From NCBI GenBank assembly GCA_038250135.1, contig JBBSCP010000028.1:1-20894 (forward strand): DNA of 20,894 bases, given 5' to 3'. Origin of the DNA: Falsiroseomonas sp038250135 (GTDB lineage Bacteria > Pseudomonadota > Alphaproteobacteria > Acetobacterales > Acetobacteraceae). The notes beneath the pieces were generated by a model. The model was given only the letters and a program-made list of their open reading frames with translations, ran no database searches and had not been told where the DNA came from. Of this stretch, positions 7,401-14,927 are shown one piece after another (within the stretch, counting starts at the first letter, position 1; every line of letters starts with the position of its first letter). The position numbers and the translations under genes are program-made.

Positions 7401-7606
7401 TCGCTCTGCGGATGTGCGGCGCCAGGACGCGCGAGCCTCGCTATGCTGCCCGCGGAGGCACAAGGCCCATGGCACGGGCATGAACCTGTCCCGCCCGGGC
7501 CGCAACTTGCGTGCAGGGCGGTTGGCAGGAAGCGATCCTGACCCAATTCTACGCCAAACTCGCCCTTCCCCTTCCCTCCGCGCCGAGGGCCCCGCAGGAA
7601 ATACCC

Positions 7607-9970
7607 ATGCCCGATACGATGATGCCCGAATTCGCCTTCGATCCGACGCGGCTGAAGTTCGGCATCGGCCAGCCCGTGCCCCGCGCCGAGGACCCCACGC
7701 TGCTCACCGGCCGCGGCCGCTACACCGATGACATCGCGCTGCCCGGCCAAGTCTACGCCGTGATGGTGCGCAGCCCCTACGCGCATGGCGTGATCCGCGG
7801 CATCGCCACGGAGGCGGCGCGCGCGCTGCCCGGCGTGCTCGGCGTGTGGACAGGCGCCGATATGGCCGGCTATGGCGACATGACCTGCGCCCTGCCGCTG
7901 AAGAACGCCGATGGCACGGCGCTCCGCACGACCAGGCGCCAGCCGCTGGCCACCGACAAGGTGCGCCATGTCGGCGACCCCGTGGCGTTTGTTGTCGCCG
8001 AGACGCGCGCTCTGGCCAAGGATGCGGCGGAGCTGGTGGAGCTCGACGTCGAGGGGCTGGACGCGGTGACCGAAGCCTCGGCCGCCGCCGCGCCCGGTGC
8101 GCCGCTGCTTTATGATGACGTCCCCGGCAATGTTGTGCTCGATTACGTCGCGGGCGACGTGGCGAAGGTGGCCGAAGCCTTTGCGCGCGCCGCGCATGTC
8201 ACGAAGCTGGCCATCCGTAACAACCGCATCGTCGTCGCCGCGATGGAGCCGCGCAGCGCCATCGGCTCGATCGAGGAGGGCCGTACCGTCCTGCGCGTCG
8301 GCTGCCAGGGCGTGTTCGGCATGCGCGCACAGCTTGCCGGGCTGCTCGGCCTGAAGACTTCCGAGGTTCGTGTGCTGACCGGCAATGTCGGCGGCAGCTT
8401 CGGCATGAAGGCGGCGGTTTATCCGGAGTACCTTTGCGTCATCCATGCCGCCAGGGCGCTCGGCCAGCCCGTGAAGTGGACCGATGACCGCAGCGGCGCC
8501 TTCCTCTCCGACGCGCATGGCCGCGACCATGAGGTGCTGGGTGAGCTGGCGCTCGATGCGCAAGGCCACTTCCTGGCCGTCCGACTCACCTCTTTCGCAA
8601 ATGTGGGCGCCTGGCTGAGCCCGGTCGGCCCGATGATGGGCACGGCGAATTTCTTCAAAAACGTGCAGTCGAACTATGCGACGCCAGCGATCGAGGTGCG
8701 CACGAAGTGCCTGCTCACCAACACCACGCCGGTCTCCGCCTATCGCGGCGCCGGGCGGCCGGAGGGCAACTACTTCATGGAGCGGCTGATCGAACAGGCG
8801 TCGCTCGACATGAAGCTCGATCCGGTGCGCATGCGCGCGCTGAACCACATCCGCCCCGACCAATTCCCCTTCGCCGCGCCCACGGGCAGCGTCTACGACA
8901 CCGGCGCCTTCACCGCGCTGATGGAGCGCACGCTGGCCCAGAGCGACCCTGAGGGCTACGCGGCACGCCTGGCGGCCAGCAAGGCGCAGGGCCTGCTGCG
9001 CGGGCGCGGCATCGGCAATTTCCTCGAATGCACCGCGCCGCCGACCAAGGAACAGGGCGGCATCCGCTTCGAGAAGGACGGCACGGTCACCATCATCACG
9101 GGCACGCTCGACTACGGGCAGGGCCATTGGTCCGCCTTCGCGCAGGTGCTGCACCAGTCGCTCGGCGTGCCCTTCGCCGCCGTGCGCCTGTTGCAGGGTG
9201 ACAGCGATGAGCTGATCGCCGGCGGCGGCACGGGCGGGTCCAAATCCATCATGGCTTCCGGTGCCGCAATCGTCGAAGCTTCCGGGAAGGTGGTGGAGAA
9301 GGGCCGCGCTGCCGCCGCCTGGGCGCTGGAAGCGGCGAGCGTTGACATCGAGTTCGAGCCGCACGCCGCCAATGGGGAAAGCCGCTTCGTCGTCGCCGGC
9401 ACCGATCGCGGCATCGGCATCATGGAGCTGGCCGCGAAGCTGCGCGCCACGCCGGTGAAGCCCGAAGGCGTGCCCGACAGCCTCGACGTCACGCATGTCT
9501 TCGACCATGCGCCGCAGGCCTATCCGAATGGCTGCCATGTCTGCGAGGTCGAGATCGATCCCGAGACCGGCATCGTGCGCATCGACCGCTACCTCGCGGT
9601 GAATGATTTCGGCGTGCAGGTGAACCCGTTGCTCGTTGCCGGCCAGGCGCATGGCGGCATCGCCCAGGGCGTCGGCCAGGCGCTGATGGAACATGTGGCC
9701 TATAGCGAGGACGGCCAATTGCTGTCGGGCAGCTACATGGATTACGCGCTGCCGCGCGCGGGCGACCTGCCCTCGATCATCACCGGCAGCCATCCCGTGC
9801 CCTGCACGACCAACCCGCTCGGCGCCAAAGGCTGCGGCGAGGCCGGCTGCGCGGGCTCGCTCCCTGCCGTGATGAATGCGGTGGCGGATGCGCTGTCCGC
9901 TGTCGGCGTCAAGCATATCGACATGCCGGCGACGCCGGAGCGCGTCTGGCTGGCGATCCAGGCGGCGTAA
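7607..9970 (+). CDS. xanthine dehydrogenase/aldehyde oxidase family molybdopterin-binding subunit (CoxL-like, form II)
   Basis: A 787-residue large subunit of the molybdenum hydroxylase family, which hydroxylates aldehydes, purines or N-heterocycles using a molybdopterin cytosine dinucleotide cofactor. Start chosen at 7607 because AGGAA lies six bases upstream and conserved sequence (VPRAEDPTLLTGRGRYTDDI) begins soon after. Landmarks: substrate-loop motif AYRGAGR at 378-384, which is the form II type and not the AYRCSFR of true CO dehydrogenase; GNVGGSFGMK; a GGGTGGSKS segment; and the catalytic glutamate in GCGEAG (Glu745). The medium FAD and small 2Fe-2S subunits normally encoded beside it are absent, so they must be elsewhere or the protein uses another electron route. 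Context suggests an aldehyde substrate, but this is inference. Confidence 0.92.
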   Translation: MPDTMMPEFAFDPTRLKFGIGQPVPRAEDPTLLTGRGRYTDDIALPGQVYAVMVRSPYAHGVIRGIATEAARALPGVLGVWTGADMAGYGDMTCALPLKNADGTALRTTRRQPLATDKVRHVGDPVAFVVAETRALAKDAAELVELDVEGLDAVTEASAAAAPGAPLLYDDVPGNVVLDYVAGDVAKVAEAFARAAHVTKLAIRNNRIVVAAMEPRSAIGSIEEGRTVLRVGCQGVFGMRAQLAGLLGLKTSEVRVLTGNVGGSFGMKAAVYPEYLCVIHAARALGQPVKWTDDRSGAFLSDAHGRDHEVLGELALDAQGHFLAVRLTSFANVGAWLSPVGPMMGTANFFKNVQSNYATPAIEVRTKCLLTNTTPVSAYRGAGRPEGNYFMERLIEQASLDMKLDPVRMRALNHIRPDQFPFAAPTGSVYDTGAFTALMERTLAQSDPEGYAARLAASKAQGLLRGRGIGNFLECTAPPTKEQGGIRFEKDGTVTIITGTLDYGQGHWSAFAQVLHQSLGVPFAAVRLLQGDSDELIAGGGTGGSKSIMASGAAIVEASGKVVEKGRAAAAWALEAASVDIEFEPHAANGESRFVVAGTDRGIGIMELAAKLRATPVKPEGVPDSLDVTHVFDHAPQAYPNGCHVCEVEIDPETGIVRIDRYLAVNDFGVQVNPLLVAGQAHGGIAQGVGQALMEHVAYSEDGQLLSGSYMDYALPRAGDLPSIITGSHPVPCTTNPLGAKGCGEAGCAGSLPAVMNAVADALSAVGVKHIDMPATPERVWLAIQAA

Positions 9971-9980
9971 GCCGGGGTCA

Positions 9981-10020
9981 GCGCAGCAACGCCGCGCGCT
10001 CCGGCAGCGGCGTTGCGCGC
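9981..10020 (+). terminator. terminator-like hairpin after the CoxL-like gene
   Basis: GCAACGCCGC (9986-9995) pairs perfectly with GCGGCGTTGC (10007-10016). The stem extends by GCGC (9981-9984 with 10017-10020) past one bulged A. Only a short T-run (ATTTCG) follows, so termination strength is uncertain, but the position 10 bases after the stop codon supports the call. Confidence 0.55.
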
Positions 10021-10285
10021 ATTTCGTACGGTAGATTCCATGGTTTCTGGCAGCCTGTCGGACTTGGCGGCCGCGCGCAATTTTCATACCGGAAAAGCTG
10101 CAGCTTAATAAAATTGTTTTGTTGTTATCTGCCTGTGCGAAAGGAAACGCGGCTTTCCCAGGTCAGCGTCGACAGCAGAGGTAAGGGGCGGAGGCTGCGA
10201 ATCGGCCGCATCCATCGAATCGAGCAAAAGGCACCCTGTCAGCAGGTCCCGAATGACTTCGCAGCCCTGCCGCTGCCCGCCTCGG

Positions 10286-10314
10286 TTGACATCCCCCACT
10301 CCGGCCGGTATCTG
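10286..10314 (+). promoter_or_regulatory. sigma-70 promoter of rpmJ
   Basis: A perfect -35 box TTGACA (10286-10291) stands 17 bases before TATCTG (10309-10314). Transcription would start about 20 bases ahead of the rpmJ ATG at 10340, giving a short leader with AGGA (10328-10331) as ribosome binding site. This is the best-looking promoter in the window. Confidence 0.65.
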
Positions 10315-10339
10315 CCGCAGACTTCACAGGACCACGACA

Positions 10340-10465
10340 ATGAAGATACGAAATTCCCTGAAGACTGCCCGGACGCGTGACAAGAACTGCATTGTGGTTC
10401 GCCGCCGGGGTCGCACCTACGTGCTGAACAAGAAAAACCCTCGCCTCAAGGCTCGCCAGGGCTGA
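10340..10465 (+). CDS. rpmJ: 50S ribosomal protein bL36
   Basis: A complete 41-residue bL36, the smallest large-subunit ribosomal protein, helping to organise 23S rRNA. The sequence runs MKIRNSLKTARTRDKNC..., then VVRRRGRTYVLNKKNPRLKARQG, typical of the alphaproteobacterial form. Only one cysteine is present, so the four-ligand zinc ribbon of the zinc-containing form is missing; this form is normal in alphaproteobacteria. The start is set by homology and by AGGA eight bases upstream. It is a single-gene transcription unit with its own promoter and a strong terminator, away from other ribosomal protein genes. Residue pattern and length leave little doubt. Confidence 0.97.
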   Translation: MKIRNSLKTARTRDKNCIVVRRRGRTYVLNKKNPRLKARQG

Positions 10466-10474
10466 GGTCTCGCG

Positions 10475-10490
10475 CGCCGCTTCGGCGGCG
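10475..10490 (+). other. UUCG-capped hairpin in the rpmJ 3' region
   Basis: CGCCGC (10475-10480) and GCGGCG (10485-10490) enclose TTCG, an extra-stable tetraloop. It lies ten bases after the rpmJ stop and ahead of the main terminator, where it could protect the 3' end of the short mRNA. Confidence 0.5.
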
Positions 10491-10508
10491 TGGTGCTGAT
10501 AATGAAAC

Positions 10509-10538
10509 GCCGCGCCGGGCCTCCCGGCGCGGCTTTTT
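10509..10538 (+). terminator. strong Rho-independent terminator of rpmJ
   Basis: GCCGCGCCGGG (10509-10519) pairs perfectly over 11 bp with CCCGGCGCGGC (10523-10533), with a 3-base loop, followed by TTTTT (10534-10538). On the minus strand the same hairpin follows the 56-codon gene at 10544-10714, though with a poorer T-run (GTTTCATT), so it may serve both genes. Confidence 0.9.
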
Positions 10539-10543
10539 GTCTT

Positions 10544-10714
10544 TCAGCGTCGGGGCGAGGCTTCGGGCGCCGCTTCCTCGAACCATCCGTGCGACTCAGC
10601 CTTCGGCAGCATCTCGGCGCTGGCGAGCAGGGGGGCGGCGAGCAGGGGGGCGGCGAGCAGGGGGGCGGCGAGCAGGGGGGCGGCGAGCATCGCCGAGAGG
10701 ATCAGGCGGATCAT
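10544..10714 (-). CDS. 56-residue secreted peptide with an (L)AAPL repeat signal peptide
   Basis: A short minus-strand gene. AAAGGA (10721-10726) sits six bases before the ATG at 10714 and the stop codon lies just before the shared terminator. The product begins MIRLILSAM, continues as LAAPL repeated four times, then LASAE, giving one long uninterrupted hydrophobic core of a Sec signal peptide. Signal peptidase could cut after ASA, leaving a mature peptide of about 23 residues (EMLPKAESHGWFEEAAPEASPRR region) that is mostly polar and acidic. No cysteine follows the core, so it is not a lipoprotein. I do not recognise the family. Ribosome binding site, signal peptide, cleavage site and terminator together make coding likely; the other strand reads only a Gly/Glu/Gln repeat in this stretch. 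Confidence 0.65.
   Translation of the reverse strand: MIRLILSAMLAAPLLAAPLLAAPLLAAPLLASAEMLPKAESHGWFEEAAPEASPRR
10623..10689 (-). repeat. four perfect 15-bp tandem repeats plus a partial fifth
   Basis: The unit GCGAGCAGGGGGGCG (plus-strand reading) is repeated exactly at 10623-10637, 10638-10652, 10653-10667 and 10668-10682, then a partial copy GCGAGCA to 10689. Each unit includes a run of six G. On the minus strand the unit is five codons and keeps the frame of the 56-residue peptide. Identical copies mean a recent expansion and likely variation in copy number. Confidence 0.95.
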
Positions 10715-10833
10715 GGGGTGTCCTTTCTGGACGATAGGGCCCCACCCTCGCGCCCTAAGGTTAGCGTTCCGCTACCGCTGCTTGTCGTGCGTCGATCCCG
10801 CCGCCATGTTGCGTCAAAGCTGTTGAGGACGCC

Positions 10834-12264
10834 ATGATCGCGCTACCGCCGCCCAAGCCCGAGATCCTCGCGCAGCGCGAAGAAATCATCGCCGCGCTGC
10901 ACCTGATGCTGCCCGCCGATGCGGTGATCAGCGAGGCCATCCGCCTCAAACCCTACGAGACCGACGCGCTCACCGCCTATCGCCAGATGCCGCTGGTCGT
11001 TGTGCTGCCTCGGACGACCGAGGAGGTCGCCGCCGTCATGCGCTACTGCCACCGCCTGGGCATCCGCGTGGTGCCACGCGGGGCTGGTACCTCGCTGTCG
11101 GGCGGCGCGCTGCCGCTGGAAGATGCGGTGGTGATCGGGCTGATGCGCATGAACCGCATCCTGGAAATCGATTTCGAGGATCGGCTCGCGGTGGTGGAGG
11201 CGGGCGTGACCAACCTCGGCATTACCAGGGCGGTGGAGCATGAGGGCTTCTTTTACGCGCCCGATCCGTCAAGCCAGCTCGCCTGCATGATCGGCGGCAA
11301 CGTCAACATGAACTCCGGCGGCGCGCATTGCCTGAAATACGGCGTGACGGCGAACAACCTGCTCGGCCTGAAGCTCGTGACGCCGCAAGGCGAGATCATC
11401 GAGATCGGCGGCGCGCATCTCGACGCCGCCGGCTATGACTGGCTCGGCCTGCTGACCGGCAGCGAGGGGATGCTCGGCATCGTCACCGAAGTGACGGTGC
11501 GAATCCTGCGCGGGCCGGAAGGCGCGCGCGCCATGCTCGCCGCCTTCAAGGGGATCGAAATCGCGGGTGCCGCGGTCGATGCCATCATCGGCTCGGGCAT
11601 CATCCCCGTCGCGCTGGAATTCATGGACAAGCCCTGCATCCATGCCTGCGAGGCCTTCGCGCATGCGGGCTATCCGCTAGATGCCGAAGCGATGCTGATC
11701 ATCGAGGTCGAGGGTAGCGTGGCCGAACAGGACAGCCTGCTCGGCAAGATCAAGGAGATTTGCGCGCGCTTTGACCCGATCAGCATGAAAGTTGCGCAAA
11801 CGGCCGAGGAATCGATGGCGATCTGGAAGGGCCGCAAGGGCGCCTTCGGGGCGGTCGGGCGCATCTCGCCCGACTATCTGTGCATGGACGGCACCATCCC
11901 CACCGGCGAGCTGCCTCATGTGCTCAAGCGCATCGGCGAGATGAGCGTGCAATACGGCCTGCAGGTGGCCAACGTATTTCATGCCGGCGACGGCAACCTC
12001 CATCCGCTCATCATGTACGACGCCAACAGCCCCGGGAGCTTCCGCAACGCGGAGAATTTCGGCGCGGATATCCTCAGGCTCTGCGTCGAGGTCGGCGGCT
12101 GCCTTACCGGCGAGCATGGTGTGGGCGTCGAGAAACGGGACCTCATGCCGGTGCAGTTCCACGGCCATGAGATCGCGCAGCAGCGCGCCATCAAGACCGC
12201 CTTCGACCCGCGCTGGCTGCTCAACCCGCACAAGGTGTTTCCGCTGGAGACGATGCCCCAGTGA
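10834..12264 (+). CDS. glcD: glycolate oxidase-like FAD-linked oxidase subunit GlcD
   Basis: A 476-residue FAD-linked oxidase of the GlcD/VAO-PCMH family, which oxidises glycolate, D-lactate or other 2-hydroxyacids. The N-terminal FAD domain shows PRGAGTSLSGGALP (about 87-100), the PP-loop that holds the pyrophosphate, followed by IGGNVNMNSGGAHCLKYG and LLTGSEGMLGIVTEVTVRIL. The C-terminal FAD-oxidase_C domain has FHAGDGNLHPLI and GEHGVGVEKRDLM with the conserved histidines. The start has a GAGGA ribosome binding site about five bases upstream. Its stop overlaps the glcE start (GTGA at 12261-12264), so the two are coupled. The glcF iron-sulfur subunit gene does not follow. The symbol rests on its pairing with glcE; the true substrate may differ from glycolate. 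Confidence 0.9.
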   Translation: MIALPPPKPEILAQREEIIAALHLMLPADAVISEAIRLKPYETDALTAYRQMPLVVVLPRTTEEVAAVMRYCHRLGIRVVPRGAGTSLSGGALPLEDAVVIGLMRMNRILEIDFEDRLAVVEAGVTNLGITRAVEHEGFFYAPDPSSQLACMIGGNVNMNSGGAHCLKYGVTANNLLGLKLVTPQGEIIEIGGAHLDAAGYDWLGLLTGSEGMLGIVTEVTVRILRGPEGARAMLAAFKGIEIAGAAVDAIIGSGIIPVALEFMDKPCIHACEAFAHAGYPLDAEAMLIIEVEGSVAEQDSLLGKIKEICARFDPISMKVAQTAEESMAIWKGRKGAFGAVGRISPDYLCMDGTIPTGELPHVLKRIGEMSVQYGLQVANVFHAGDGNLHPLIMYDANSPGSFRNAENFGADILRLCVEVGGCLTGEHGVGVEKRDLMPVQFHGHEIAQQRAIKTAFDPRWLLNPHKVFPLETMPQ

Positions 12265-13466
12265 CCGCCCCTGTGAGCACCCTGCTCACGCCCTCAAGCG
12301 AGGCGGAAGTCGCGCAGCTTGTCGCCGCCGCCGCCGCAGCTGGGGAACCCCTCGCGATCGAGGGCAATGGCTCGAAGCGTGCGCTGCTCCGCCCGGTGCA
12401 GGCGGCGCGCACGCTGACCACGCGCGGGCTCACCGGCATAACGCTCTACAAGCCGAGCGAACTGGTCCTCTCCGCGCGCGCCGGCACGCCGCTGCCGGAA
12501 ATCGAGGCGGCGCTGGCAGAGCATGGTCAGATGATTGCGCCAGAGCCGCCGGACACGCGCGCGATTTTCGGCTCCGACCGCCCATCCACGCTTGGGGGAA
12601 TTGTCGCCAGCAACCTCTCCGGCCCGCGCCGCATCACCGCGGGCGCGATGCGCGACCATGTGCTGGGCGTGCGCTTCGTGAACGGGGCGGGCGAGGTGCA
12701 GCGCAATGGCGGGCGCGTGTTGAAGAACGTCACGGGGCTCGACCTCTGCAAGCTCCTGACTGGCAGCTACGGCACGCTCGGCGTGCTGACCGAGGTGACC
12801 ATCAAGGTGCTGCCCGCGGCCGAGGCCAGCGCGACGCTGGTGGTGGCGGTGCGCGATGTGGCGGCGGGGGTTCGTGCGCTCTCGGCCGGCCTCACCAGCC
12901 CCTATGGCGTGACCGGCGCGGCGCTGCTGACGGATGGGGCGATGCTCGGGATGGGTGGCGCGGTCGCGCTGCTGCGGCTCGAAGATTTTCTGGAATCCGT
13001 CACCTATCGCGCGGCACGGCTGCGCGACGATCTGGCGGCGCGGGGCCAGGTCACGCTGGTGGCGCAGCATGCCTCCCGCGCCCTGTGGCGCTCGGTGCGC
13101 GACGCAACGCCGCTGGGTGCGACGGCGGAGGAGGCGATCTGGCGCGTCTCCGTCCGGCCGAGCGCGGCGCCGGCTGTCGCGGCGGGTCTCCAGTCGGCTT
13201 TTGGCGCGCGACTGATGTTCGATTGGGGCGGCGGGCTGGTTTGGGTTGCCGGTCCCGCGACCGAGGCCGCCCATGCAGCGGTGGCCGAGGCCGCCGCCGC
13301 CTCGCGCGGCAGTCACACGCTGTTCCGCGCTCCCGAACCGCTCCGCGCCGCCGTGCCCGTGCTGCCGGCGGAGGCTCCAGCGCTCGCCGAGATTGGCGCG
13401 CGGGTGAAGGCGGCGCTTGACCCGGCCGGCGTGCTCAACCCGGGCCGGATGCGCGCCGGCTCATAG
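12261..13466 (+). CDS. glcE: glycolate oxidase FAD-binding subunit GlcE
   Basis: A 401-residue FAD-binding protein related to GlcD but lacking the typical catalytic histidines of the C-terminal domain, as in known GlcE subunits. Landmarks are GNGSKRALLRPV (about residues 35-46), the STLGGIVASNLSGPRRITAGAM... segment, and NVTGLDLCKLLTGSYGTLGVLTEV. It starts with GTG inside the glcD stop overlap, so translation is coupled to glcD. The C-terminus ends in LDPAGVLNPGRM, the common ending of this family. It would form a complex with GlcD on the inner face of the membrane; the electron-accepting GlcF must be encoded elsewhere, or the complex works without it. Confidence 0.92.
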   Translation: MTAPVSTLLTPSSEAEVAQLVAAAAAAGEPLAIEGNGSKRALLRPVQAARTLTTRGLTGITLYKPSELVLSARAGTPLPEIEAALAEHGQMIAPEPPDTRAIFGSDRPSTLGGIVASNLSGPRRITAGAMRDHVLGVRFVNGAGEVQRNGGRVLKNVTGLDLCKLLTGSYGTLGVLTEVTIKVLPAAEASATLVVAVRDVAAGVRALSAGLTSPYGVTGAALLTDGAMLGMGGAVALLRLEDFLESVTYRAARLRDDLAARGQVTLVAQHASRALWRSVRDATPLGATAEEAIWRVSVRPSAAPAVAAGLQSAFGARLMFDWGGGLVWVAGPATEAAHAAVAEAAAASRGSHTLFRAPEPLRAAVPVLPAEAPALAEIGARVKAALDPAGVLNPGRMRAGS

Positions 13467-13595
13467 GCGCCACTTGGCCCGCGCGTCGGGAAGCTCGCCG
13501 GCGCGCCGCCACTTTTCGCGCTCGCGCGCCTGGAAGGAAGCGGTGGTGGCCAAGTCGCTCAGGTGATTGGCCCGGCGCCTTGGCCCGGCGGAGGG
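13461..13595 (-). pseudogene. possible 3' remnant of an unidentified minus-strand gene
   Basis: The minus strand is open for 44 codons between a TGA at 13596-13598 and the stop at 13461-13463, which overlaps the glcE stop codon. The encoded end (SFQAREREKWRRAGELPDAR followed by AKWRL) looks like a natural amphipathic protein C-terminus, yet there is no ATG and nothing recognisable upstream. It may be the tail of a gene whose 5' part was lost, or a small gene with a TTG start. It is also possible that this is chance. Confidence 0.25.
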
Positions 13596-13709
13596 TCAGG
13601 CGGAACTATCCCATTCGAGCGTTGACCGCCCCGCGGTAGCGCCCCAGATACATCCAGCGCCTATTGGAATATCCTCGGACGACACGCTCGCGGCGCGCTG
13701 GAAGCATTC

Positions 13710-14927
13710 ATGTTCGACAGCAAGATCGCCATCGAGGCCGCAGCGCGGGCATCTGCGGCCCCCGCCCCCTTAGCCGCCCCGCGGTGGCGGGGTTGGCTGT
13801 TGGCAGGCGTGGCTTCGGTGACCGTTCTGGTGGTCGCGGTTCTGGCCGGCGGCTTCCTGCCGCCGTGGCCCGGCGCCGCGCCCCCGGCACCCGAGGTGGC
13901 CCGCATCCAGGCGCCGGTGCCCGTGCTGACCGTGGCGCTGGGTGCCGCAAGGACGCGACCGGTGGTGACGACGGTAACGGGCGACGGCTCCGTGGTGGCG
14001 TGGCAAGAACTGGTGGTTGGCGCCGAGATCGGCGGGCTGCGGCTGGTGGAAGCACCAGTCGAGGAAGGCCAGGCGGTAAGATCCGGGGACCTGCTGGCGC
14101 GGCTGGATGACAGCGTGCTGCGGGCCCAGGCCGCCCAGGCGGAAGCCGCCATCCTCGAAGCCGAAGCGGCACGGGCAATCGCAGCCGCCGACCTCGCGCG
14201 GTCCGAACAGCTGGTGCGCAGCCAGAGCGCCTCGGTCCAGGTCACGGAACAGCGACGCGCCGCGGCGCTGCAAGCCGAAGCGCGCCTCGCTGCCGCCCGG
14301 GCCCGGCGCGACGAGGTGGTGGCGCGGCTGGCGCAGACCCGCATCCTGGCGCCAACCGACGGCATCGTCGCCAAGGTCAGCGCCCGGATCGGTTCGGTCT
14401 CCGCCATGGGACAGGAGATGTTCCGCATCCTGCGCGACGGCCGCCTGGAACTGGATGCCCGCGTGCCCGAACTCGACCTGCCGGAGGTCCAGCCGGGCCA
14501 GGCGGTTACGGTGAGGCACGGCGAGCGCATCATCCAGGCCGAGGTCCGCGCCATCGCCCCGGTCGTGTCGCCGGAGACCCGGCTCGGGATCGTTCATGTA
14601 GCGCTGCCGCCGGGCTCGGCATTGCGCCCCGGGATGTTTGCGCGGGCCGAGATCGTGGGTGCGGTGCGGCAGGCCGTGGTGGTGCCGGCCGGGGCGGTGG
14701 TGTTCCGCGACGGCGCCTCGCGAGTTTTCGTGCTACCCGAAGGCGAGGACCGCGTGCGGCTTCGCCGCCTGACCACTGGCATACGCGATGAGGGGATGGT
14801 GCAGGTCACCGACGGGCTGCAGCCGGGCGAGCAGGTCGTGGTGGCCGGTGCCGGCTTCCTGGCCGATGGCGACCAGGTGCGCGTCGCGCCCCCCGTCCCG
14901 GGCCCCGTCTCTGGGGCGACAAGATGA
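13710..14927 (+). CDS. RND efflux pump periplasmic adaptor subunit (membrane fusion protein)
   Basis: A 405-residue HlyD/AcrA-type adaptor that links an RND permease to an outer-membrane channel. One membrane segment (about residues 27-50, WLLAGVASVTVLVVAVLAGG) anchors it in the inner membrane. The first lipoyl half-motif is VVGAEIGGLRLVEAPVEEGQ with VRSGDLLARLDD; a coiled-coil hairpin follows (about 140-205, rich in Ala/Glu/Arg), then the second half-motif RILAPTDGIVAKV, a beta-barrel domain and a membrane-proximal domain (LQPGEQVVVAGAGFLADGDQV). GGAAG-like GGAAG sits a few bases before the ATG. TTGACC at 13622-13627 might be its -35 box, but no good -10 follows. Its stop overlaps the permease start (ATGA at 14924-14927). 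No regulator gene is adjacent. Confidence 0.92.
   Translation: MFDSKIAIEAAARASAAPAPLAAPRWRGWLLAGVASVTVLVVAVLAGGFLPPWPGAAPPAPEVARIQAPVPVLTVALGAARTRPVVTTVTGDGSVVAWQELVVGAEIGGLRLVEAPVEEGQAVRSGDLLARLDDSVLRAQAAQAEAAILEAEAARAIAAADLARSEQLVRSQSASVQVTEQRRAAALQAEARLAAARARRDEVVARLAQTRILAPTDGIVAKVSARIGSVSAMGQEMFRILRDGRLELDARVPELDLPEVQPGQAVTVRHGERIIQAEVRAIAPVVSPETRLGIVHVALPPGSALRPGMFARAEIVGAVRQAVVVPAGAVVFRDGASRVFVLPEGEDRVRLRRLTTGIRDEGMVQVTDGLQPGEQVVVAGAGFLADGDQVRVAPPVPGPVSGATR

Larger units (their letters stand above)
9971..10339 (+). other. 369-base spacer before rpmJ
   Basis: No convincing gene. It begins with a hairpin after the CoxL-like gene (9981-10020), contains an unusually AT-rich patch at about 10104-10131 in an otherwise GC-rich region, and ends with the rpmJ promoter. 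Short frames here on both strands (64 and 88 codons) lack ribosome binding sites and recognisable composition. The AT-rich patch might be an upstream promoter element or a binding site. Confidence 0.5.

Noticed and set aside
7397..10087. An 896-codon open frame on the minus strand
   Set aside because: It is antisense to the well-supported CoxL-like gene; its His/Arg/Gly-rich composition is the usual mirror of GC-biased codons and no domain is visible.
10105..10380. Short frames on both strands upstream of rpmJ
   Set aside because: No ribosome binding sites, no recognisable composition, and they overlap the rpmJ promoter.
10623..10689. CRISPR array
   Set aside because: The repeats are directly adjacent 15-mers with no spacers and lie in a coding frame.
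10490..10837. A plus-strand frame containing a GGGEQ-type repeat
   Set aside because: It is the shadow of the minus-strand repeat; it begins inside the rpmJ terminator region and has no ribosome binding site, while the minus-strand reading has a signal peptide and ribosome binding site.
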